A stretch of 64,000 nucleotides of DNA from Arthonia radiata (lineage: Eukaryota > Ascomycota > Arthoniomycetes > Arthoniales > Arthoniaceae), in NCBI GenBank assembly GCA_002989075.1, contig PSQN01000016.1:2496336-2560335 (forward strand). The letters run 5' to 3'. Numbering within the stretch: position 1 is the stretch's first letter; each line of letters starts with the position of its first letter. A program made the position numbers and the translations under genes. Shown piece by piece: positions 56,801 through 64,000 of this stretch. The notes below the pieces were generated by a model. The model was not told where the DNA came from. It saw nothing but the letters and a program-made list of their open reading frames with translations, and did not search any database.

Positions 56801-58471
56801 CAGACCAACGCTGCCACGGCTTTTCTGCTTCTTTCTTAGGCGTCCTCGATTGTGGGCAGTTTCCGATATCCCGTGGGATACTTTTGATAGCACGTTGGAC
56901 TTTGAAGGCCCCTGTCCACTGTCATTCGAGGCATTTGTGGGAACAGCCACGGAAGACGTAGCATGGCTGCTTGCGATCCGATTCTTGTCGACATTAGTTG
57001 TTTTGGGCTGCTCCTCTAACACAATCGTCTGAACCTGATTGAAACCGATTGAAGACACGGTCAGGCTCCCGTTGTAATTGTCGTTCGCAGTTTCGTCGTT
57101 GAATCTCAGCTCTTCCCTGTGCGTGCCCTCTGGCATGGCGTCGAGAGTGTCCTGACCCAGCACGAGCTTGAGGGTGTTAGCCACTGGTGCCACTTGAGGA
57201 GCTGGAGATGAGCCGCGTGAAGGTTGAGGAGTAGGCATGGCATTTGGCTCCGGCTCGAGGATCTTCCAAGCTCGCACTTTGATCTGCGGATCGATACCGG
57301 CGGCTTGCTTTGCTCGCCTGAGGAATTGTTGGTATTTTTCAGATCGACTGACAACAATTCGCGCAGCCATCTTGCCAGCGTCTCCGATAGTCTCCAGCCC
57401 TCTCTGCTGTTCTCGTACTATTTTCTGCACTGTCACAATGGGTGGATACAGCTCGTATTGATGATTTGAAGCCTCGCCGCCTGAGGTTGTGTCCCGAACG
57501 AAACGCGTTATTATAGGTGCGCCTTCTGCAAGGCCATACCAGTCCATTACGAGATCCCAGATATCTTGAGTAAAGAACTCGTAGTCTTCGTTAGGTTGCA
57601 GTCCTAGCTTCAAGGGCACGACATCGTTTCCAAACCCGTCCTTGAGGTTGCGAAGATCGGAAGAAGCTGACGAAGGTACCAACACGCGTGTGTCAATGGG
57701 ACCGATTTCACCCTCTCTTGCCTCTTTGCTGAATTCATGACTCTCGCGGCCCTCAGTGGTCCTTGACCGGAGTCTGTCAAGCCAGGACATGGGCACTAGG
57801 TAAGCTTTTCCGCTCTCGAGCAGTTCGTGATACTGAATTGCCGGAAGTATCTTTTGCACTTGCTCGTCAACGGAAGGAATACCTCGAGCATTGCCATTGA
57901 CGCTTGGGCCATCGTGTCCCAGTGGAGACGGCTTAGTTCTGCTCGGCAGTGGAGACGTAAGGGAGGAACTTGGCTGTTTGCCTGTTTCGGAAGCTCGCTG
58001 TTGTGAGTCGTGAGCCTCGCCATCTATTTCTGCAGCAGATCGCTTGGCTGGCGATGCTGGTCGTGGGCCGCCATCAAGTGTCATATCACGCAGGTCGGAC
58101 GCCCCAACGGAATCATTGGAGGCTTCGCTGCCATTTTGGGTGGCAGATCCATCGTGTGACCCAGACATGCTTTTCCCGTGCGGACGACCGCGACCGAACG
58201 ACGGTGAGCTCTCACGAGTGGATGAGTCTGGTCGGTGCACGGGACTTCTGGACGAGTTGATTTCTTGCTGAAGGTGCGGGGGTATGTAGCGTGGTGTTGA
58301 TGGCGTAGAACCCCCAGTGCTGCGAGGCGAAGGGGATGTGGGCTGAGAGTACTGCGGACTGGCTAGACTCTGCTCGTTCTCATCGGCAAAGATCTCATGC
58401 CTGTTCGTGTTTGAAGAAGAGGATCCGCGGCGCCCATATGTCGTAAGCTTTCGCTTCTTGTATTGAGACGT
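53876..58471 (-). CDS. UBP12: Ubiquitin carboxyl-terminal hydrolase, UBP12/USP15 type (start unresolved)
   Basis: A cysteine protease that removes ubiquitin from proteins. The frame gives about 1530 aa. A DUSP domain comes first (QYHELLESGKAYLVPMSWLDRL), then the split USP catalytic domain. The Cys box GLTNLGNTCYMNSALQCL lies near 56760-56815. A long insert holds a Ub-like segment and acidic stretches, and the CPSC and CSRC zinc pairs are present. The His box GGLGGGHYTAYAKNF lies near 54560-54605, followed by YNDSFVS. The 5' end is a problem: coding-like sequence (KRKLTTYGRRGSSSS) continues to 58471, after a possible acceptor (CTGAC...TAAAG), but I see no in-frame ATG. A further first exon probably lies in 58480-58700. 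Confidence 0.9.
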   Translation of the reverse strand, partial: TSQYKKRKLTTYGRRGSSSSNTNRHEIFADENEQSLASPQYSQPTSPSPRSTGGSTPSTPRYIPPHLQQEINSSRSPVHRPDSSTRESSPSFGRGRPHGKSMSGSHDGSATQNGSEASNDSVGASDLRDMTLDGGPRPASPAKRSAAEIDGEAHDSQQRASETGKQPSSSLTSPLPSRTKPSPLGHDGPSVNGNARGIPSVDEQVQKILPAIQYHELLESGKAYLVPMSWLDRLRSRTTEGRESHEFSKEAREGEIGPIDTRVLVPSSASSDLRNLKDGFGNDVVPLKLGLQPNEDYEFFTQDIWDLVMDWYGLAEGAPIITRFVRDTTSGGEASNHQYELYPPIVTVQKIVREQQRGLETIGDAGKMAARIVVSRSEKYQQFLRRAKQAAGIDPQIKVRAWKILEPEPNAMPTPQPSRGSSPAPQVAPVANTLKLVLGQDTLDAMPEGTHREELRFNDETANDNYNGSLTVSSIGFNQVQTIVLEEQPKTTNVDKNRIASSHATSSVAVPTNASNDSGQGPSKSNVLSKVSHGISETAHNRGRLRKKQKSRGSVGLTNLGNTCYMNSALQCLRSVEELTEYFLQQAYFDEINASNPLGSKGQVAKAYGGLIHTLYNTDSGFAPRNFKQTMSRLYPIFSGYGQQDSQEFVSSLLDGLHEDLNRIYEKPYIENPDSNEKTVGNPKLIQALGEQYQQNFRKRNKSVVIDLFNGWYKSTLVCPSCDKVSITFDPFSQVTLQLPIENHLQFTVTVYPVGDTPRNIRLDIDKNASIKAVKEYCAKRLKGVKAERLVMAETYNGKFFRIFSDGDVFAESLASNDKINVYELDDSPTNWPPLDKKHSKRNHFLTSMHITHDKLPTMAEPFADKMAVPVIPRVMKGARFQFPNVQPFFIMITRREAKDSDLIFRKVLARLDNMTTRDLCSDSEVSVSPPDDDATRGQSAGKSDERKVEMHSADDEDGFVDVSLTKQQGNAEPVSSAATRPKSKLLDQSYFIDADLRRMFEVCVHSGTELIASGYSSINETTKYPKLDDRMSRPPQRRSSPDSRTRSPSARSSRISFENTSDIASDDELTQSQHSLPDLVAQSQPESEDDADIPMQNGLLPAPKPTKAQGLKDKFKDLTKKRSKSRGEEYVFKLGETLVLDFTQEGYDQLFGGDSANDFRGMSTEVDIPTVPDPEADKRRERRAARKKAGVSLDDCFDESAKSEILSEDNAWYCSRCKELRRATKTLELWSLPDILVVHLKRFTSGGRFGRDKVDVLVDFPTEGLNLNSRVGSGEHKDLVYDLFAVDNHMGGLGGGHYTAYAKNFVDKLWYEYNDSFVSKASPEAAITRSAYLLFYRRRSDKPLGPPLLQELVMKAHAESRPSSPSDDERRKSEASSDGGSASDTIPSKQPVKSGGSKGVLGGSTGYVVPPVDEGLGLDEDDEVDNPLPSIEDRSKKPAYLGSIWSFNGIDEGATAPSNSVNGANDDSDTLRDDNASDQAGYGSDRDAKMEDFADEAYLGGGQMEHMPPSDSDPPVHNIHLSEEDLKMGG

Positions 58472-59120
58472 CTTTAGAAATGAATGTCAGCAAAAGCGTT
58501 CGGTGGAAATCGTAGGGTCAGGGATTGCAAGCTGGAGAAGAAGGAAGGCGTGACTGGGCGCTTGGTGATTGTACGGTCTCATGACGCGTGCAAACGGCCA
58601 GAGGAGTTGTGCACAAGACACAAACGTGAAGACGAACCTTGCAGACAAGCTGCCTGACAAAGGCAGCTCTGACAGCGCGAATTAGGAAGTTATTGGCGGT
58701 GCCAAATGTCGGAGACGAAAAGCGCAGGAAAAGGTGCCGTTCAAGCCTCAGGACAGATTAGGTTGCGGGCTGCAAAAGGTGTCATGAACATTGAGCGCAT
58801 AGCTAAGAGGGCGTTTATTGGTGGTTTGTCAAGGTGTAAGCTGATGAAATTGCGTAAGAACCTCGCAAGTCTGTCGACGAGGCTTTGTGAGATTGACAAT
58901 AGCAGGCGAAATATTTTGAATACTATCCTCACACTTCGCGATGTTGTTGTTGTTGTTGTTGTATTCATACGCCGACCCAACCCTGGCAGGGTTATGCGGG
59001 AGCAGATATATCGCTATACTACATCAAGAAATTTTGTACCTGCCGGTCCCCGCTTTCGGGCAGGGTACGCGCGGGCAGGGCGCCTAGAACTACGTGCAGC
59101 ACAGACCACTGCATCAGACT
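58472..59120. other. Transition zone between core genes and the AT-rich block
   Basis: About 650 bp, probably including the unresolved first exon or leader of the deubiquitinase gene. It holds a TTG microsatellite. GC-rich hairpin-forming sequence lies at about 59041-59085, just before base composition collapses. Confidence 0.45.
58942..58962. repeat. Trinucleotide microsatellite (TGT)7
   Basis: An uninterrupted TGT repeat of 21 nt. It lies 170 bp left of the AT-rich block and could belong to a degraded element end, which I cannot show. Confidence 0.85.
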
Positions 59121-59130
59121 TTATACTATT

Positions 59131-62100
59131 CTAAATTAACCCTATATAAGCTAAACTACGTCCAAATATACCCTAAATTGCTAAATCGTAAGCCTAACTA
59201 TAAGCTCTACTAATTTATAAAGTCCTCTCTGGAGCCTACTAAAAAGCCTCTATTCTCTATTTTATCTCTTTCTTGCTTATATTCCTTCTAAGATACTAAA
59301 GAGCCCTCTTGCTATAGAGTATACTTAAGTAAAGTTTATTATTAACTATAGAATAGTATAAAAGTAAAGGTATTCTATTATTTATTTAAAAAAGGCTAGA
59401 GAAAGATAAACTATATACCTTTATATCTCTCTAAAATACTAAAAAGCCTTCTTACTATAGAGTACGCCTAAGTAAAGTTTAATATTAAGTACTTATTATT
59501 ACAGAGTAAAGGTACTCTATCGATATTTAATAAAAGCTAAAAGAAGAAGAGATAATATTAATAAATATATTCTACTTCTTAATTATTTTATTAATATAGA
59601 TTATTATAAGTATAGTTATATAGTAAATATAATTGTATAGCAAATCTTATATATAGTTATATAACCGCTTAGTTGTTATATAGGCTCTAGTAGAGAGCTT
59701 AGTACTAGCCTACTAGCATACTTAATAGTTATTAATATTAAATACTTTTAGTAATAGCGATAGTAGTAAAGTAAGCTCTATTAGAAGAGAAGCCGCTACT
59801 ACTCTATAATACAGTCTTAACGGCTCTTTCTCTCTATTTCTCTAAGTAAGACGGCTTATAGTAAGATATAGAGGGGTTAGGTAGTATAGTTAGAAAGTTA
59901 ATAGTTGCTATATATTTATAAGTATCTATACTATAGATAGTTCTTCTAGCGTTATAAAGTCTTCTATTAGAATTATTTTAACAGTATTTATAACGCCGGT
60001 TGCTAGAAGAACTAAACTAAGGCTTATATATCTTATATACTTATTAACCTTAGTAATAAGTATCTTGTATACTAGAGACTAAAATATAGGAGAGATAAAA
60101 TAGATTATAAAGAATAAAAGAGGCTTAATTAAGTAAATAAAAGATAAAGTACGTTACTTAAATATAGTTAAGAAACTTAAATTTAAGTATTAAGTTAATA
60201 AACTAAAGTCTCTTAAAGATCGGCTATTAGTTTAGCTATATAGTTTAAGGTATATAAGTATATTTCTTTATATTTAACGGTTTTAGTAATCTCTTTATTA
60301 TATTATTAAGTTTTTATTACAATATAGTAACGTTACTAACGTTGCTATATTAAAGTTATTAGATATCCTATATAACGCTCTAATAAGGCTAGTTATACTT
60401 AGTCTTGTACTAGCTTAATATAGTAAGCTTGTAATATAAGGTCTTTTTTTTAAAGTTAGTGGTTTTTATAAGCTTTAAAGATATTAAAACTTTATTATTA
60501 CTTAGTAATAGATTTAATTCTATAAGTCGTTATACTTAAAATTAAGAAGGCCTTTAACGCTAATAAAGCGCTTAAGATTAATACTATTCTTACTAAAGTT
60601 TGTAGTTAAAAGATATCTCTGTATTCCTGTTACTCTTATTTAAGCAAAAAGTGTGTCTTAAAGCTTAGAAAGATATTGTATTTTGTGTATATTTATAATA
60701 AAAAGTTGTATAACGTACGTTTATCGTTAAAAGATAGTTAGTCTCTATCTTACTATTGTTTACTAGTTCTAAATTATTTCTAGCTTAGAGTATCTATTCT
60801 TAGTACTTATAGGTATTTAATACTCTTTAAAAGTAGTATAAGCGTTTAGCAAAAGAAAAGAAAGTTGTTTGTATAGCAAAATAGTAGCATAAAGTTATTA
60901 AGACAGCAGTTATTAATTTAAAAAAGAAGCTTAAAAGGTTGTATATTTAGACGCAGAACAAAATAAATTAAAATAATATATTGTTTAAGGAAAAACAGCT
61001 AACGGCTATATTTAAGGATAATATTATAGATATACTAAGTAAATTAAGTATAGATTTTTATAAGAATCTATATCTAAAGTTAGGTAGTAGACCTATAACG
61101 TAGTAAGCTAGTTTATTTATAGATAGTTTTTGTACGCTGAACATATATTAGATAGTAAATTAGAATATTAACAATATAGATACCAGTTAATATCTATTAA
61201 ATTAAACTGGCTGTTTTAAAGATTAAGAATACTCCTTTAGCCTAGTTTAATTTTAATATTGTTAGATCTTTTCTTTATAGTTAGCAAGGTTTTATTCTAG
61301 TTTCTACTAGTTTTTATATTTAAAATATTCTTTTTATTTAATAAGGTACTGTTATTTATCTCGGTATTGTTTATAAACATAAACTATTTTAACCTTACAT
61401 TCGGATTCTTAGTTTTTATATAGAATCTCTAGATTAGGTCGCTCTGCCTTTTATATATAGACTAGTTTTAGTAGCGTTATATAGAATATAGAGTATATTC
61501 TTATAGTTCTTAGAAGTTTAAGTTTAAACGTTATAGGTCTTAGTTACTATAAGTTTTTAAATAGTCTTGTCTTTATATAGTCAAGTTTTTTACTTAGTTT
61601 AGTAGTTTTTAAGTTTCTTATAAGTAAGTAAGCTCTTCTCTCCTCTTTAATACTTATATTTAGGGTAGTTCTTATTTTGTTATACTATCTTTTTGTACGT
61701 TTATTAATATACTCGCTATTTAACTTTAACTACTAGTATAGGGCTTTTATATTTGTAGCTATTTATATAGCTGTTTTGTTGTCTATTGTATTTTAGAGTT
61801 ATTTATCTTAAAGAGAATAATAGCTATATAAGACGTAAAACGGAGTTATCTTAGTTATATCGTTCTTTATATTATTATACGCGGCTTATATAACTAGTAG
61901 TAACTATACTTAATTATTTTACTAGTAGTTAATATATACTTAGAGGGTATTGTTTTAAGGTTTAATTTGTTCTTTTAGTCTATCTGTCTGTTTACAGGTA
62001 AAATAAAGTTAATATTTTTTATTTAGTTTCTAATTATTGTATTAGAGATATCTAAAATTGTAAGACAAATTTTTAATTTCTATTAGAGATAATCTTTTAC

Positions 62101-64000
62101 GGTTAACCGTAGTTAGCTAAGATAATTCTAAAGAACGTATATATTAGTTATTCTAAGTTACTAGCTCTTCTATAGAGTATAAAGTATACGTACTTAATTA
62201 GTTTATTGTAAATAACGAGAATAGTATTGTAAGCTACTCTTATTAGTAAGTCCCTAAATAGCGGTAATTTAGTAATAAAGTCTAATAAGATCGTATACTA
62301 TAGTCTATTAGATATCTTAAGTAATTGTAATTCGCTATAAGATAAATATTTTAGATATTTTATTCTTACGCATATATTGTATTTTTAGATATAATTCTCG
62401 ATGTAGTGTTGGATTTTTGGAATATAATATATTTGAGTAATTTTTTTAATTAGATTGTCTATATTTTTATATTCTTTTGTTAAATTATCGTAAAAGTTGC
62501 TAATAATATATCGAATTAGGTTTATTAGAATATATATTTTTTATTAAACTAGAATATTGCTTTTCATCTTCTTAATAGGTTTTAGAGTCGTTTAGAATGT
62601 CTAGTATTTAACTATTTAGTTTAATAATAAATTCTGTTGTTATAGCTAATTAATTGTACTTAATTTTATTATTATATTCTTAAAATACAGTATATTCGAT
62701 ATATTCTTTGTTATTTAAGTAATTTAGTCTTTAACTTAAAGTATCTACTCTGTCGTTCTTTAAACTCTTTTGATAAATAATAATAAAGTTGTATAAAGCT
62801 ATAGTTTTTAATTATTAAACCTATCTTTAGTTAAGTTTCTTTACTATTATAAAATAAGTTAGGTTTTTATAGTCGATATATACTATAATTATATATTGTA
62901 CTTCTTTTAAGTAAACTCGCTATATCTTAAATACTGCTATAATAGCTAAAAGCTCTTTATTATAAATATTATAGTTCTACTTTATAAGTAATATTTTTTT
63001 AAGTAAAAAGCTACTAGTTTAAGCTTTCTTTCGTTATTATTTTAACTATATATACTTTAATAATATATTTTAACGCGTTTATATCTATAATAATTAGTAA
63101 GTTAGGGTTAAATATTACTAATACTAGTTTAATCTTAAAAGCTTTTTTAAGCTCTTTAAATATTAATTATTCTTTTTATATCTAAAAGATTTCTATTAAA
63201 TATTTTGTTTATTAAGATAGTGACGCTATAATTTAAGCTAAAGTTAAATATTTATCACTTATAATAGTTAATAAAACTAAAAAACTATTATAGTCATTTT
63301 ATATTCTTTAGTATAGGCTATATTAAGATAGATTAAATCTTTAAATTTTCTATTTAAAGCTTATACTTAGTAATTATAAATCTAAGAAATTTAATAGATT
63401 GTTAGTAAAACTAGATATTCTTAATATTAATTTATAAATTAGTACGTATTAATCTTTTTAATATCTTTTTAATATCTTTTTTATATTCTTTTAGTATATA
63501 GCTATATACTAGAATATCGTTTAAATAAATAGTTATAAATATATCTAGATAGTCGCTAAGTATATTATTAATTAGTTCTTAAAATAATATAGATACGTTT
63601 ATTAGCTTAAAGAGTATAATACAATACTTAAAAAGTTTATATCTTATATAGAAAATAGTTTTCTATTCTTTATCTTTCTTTATATAAATTAAGTTATAGG
63701 CTTTTTATAGGTTAAACTTAGTAAACTATTATATATTATATAATTAGTCTATAATTTTGTTAATATATAGTAACAAATATCGATTTTTAATAGTTATTCT
63801 ATTTAATTATCTATAGTTTATATAAAGTTATAGTTTACTATTCTTTTTTAGTATAAAGAGTATTAAATATTTAGTTAGTAATATTAATTTTTAAATAAAA
63901 CCTTTCTTCAAGTTTTTATTTAAATAATTGCAGAGTATTTAATTTTCTACTTCTAATAAAAAGTATATTAAACCGAATATTAATATTTTATCTATTTATA
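59131..64000 (-). mobile_element. Decayed Ty3/Gypsy LTR retrotransposon in an AT-rich, RIP-like block
   Basis: Base composition changes abruptly near 59.12 kb to very AT-rich, TA-dense sequence running off the right edge. Minus-strand remnants of pol in the order reverse transcriptase, RNase H, integrase read toward lower coordinates: an RT active-site signature of the YLxDILVYS kind at 63501-63540, an RNase H-like start near 63.05-63.10 kb, and an integrase-core-like stretch near 62.15-62.40 kb. This order and wording indicate Ty3/Gypsy. The element is broken throughout, with dozens of disruptions. Its 5' part lies beyond the window and I could not define the LTRs. The left 2 kb may be another element. 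Age cannot be read from divergence because RIP inflates it. Confidence 0.8.
59288..59573. repeat. Imperfect tandem repeat of about 143 bp inside the AT-rich block
   Basis: The segment starting CTAAGATACTAAAGAGCC at 59288 recurs as CTAAAATACTAAAAAGCC at 59431. They stay alignable (CTATAGAGTA, TAAGTAAAGTTTA, GTAAAGGTA). Differences are mostly transitions. Confidence 0.6.

Noticed and set aside
59131-64000. Protein-coding host genes or CRISPR-like arrays in the AT-rich block
   Set aside because: No sustained frames or spaced identical repeats. The only recognisable content is degraded retroelement pol.

Overview
This window is nuclear DNA of a filamentous ascomycete, most likely a Dothideomycete. 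The class is inferred from 50-60 nt spliceosomal introns with CTAAC/CTGAC branch sites, the forms of the protein families, and a sharply bounded AT-rich block that looks RIP-mutated. Gene density is high from 1 to about 58.5 kb. Coding exons are of balanced base composition and every intron used here starts GT and ends AG.

Layout. 0-24 kb is core housekeeping: mitochondrial ribosomal protein uL14m (partial at the left edge), divergent from the H4K20 methyltransferase SET9; a short orphan gene; an RRM+PUF RNA-binding protein; Hsp90; DPM2; the splicing factor CWC22; an unrecognised 568-aa protein; eIF3a; and a G-protein gamma subunit. 25-37 kb is more accessory: an NmrA-type reductase, cystathionine beta-lyase, an EthD-domain protein, an ABM-like protein, a metallo-beta-lactamase-fold protein, a dienelactone hydrolase and another ABM-type protein. 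Several of these resemble enzymes of aromatic or polyketide metabolism. 37-58 kb returns to core genes: a PHO4/NUC-1-type bHLH factor, the PKA catalytic subunit, an L-type lectin cargo receptor, TIM13, a PRCC-like protein, coronin, a GNAT acetyltransferase, an FAD monooxygenase, a prolidase and a UBP12-type deubiquitinase. From about 59.1 kb to the right edge the sequence is extremely AT-rich and holds a badly decayed Ty3/Gypsy retrotransposon on the minus strand.

The most striking item is at 34,522-34,726: a serine tRNA gene (anticodon UGA). All its helices can be drawn, but only if three stretches are removed. One is an ordinary 14-nt anticodon-loop intron that even carries the anticodon-complementary TTCA. 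The other two are a 59-nt insertion in the D-loop and a 51-nt insertion in the T-loop. These look like spliceosomal introns (GTACGT...TTAAC...CAG and GCATGT...CTAAC...AAG) and split the A and B box regions. A TATA-like stretch lies about 30 nt upstream and a run of seven T about 20 nt downstream. I know of no fungal tRNA gene of this design.

Gene models were spliced by eye from reading frame, splice signals and family knowledge. No database search was possible.
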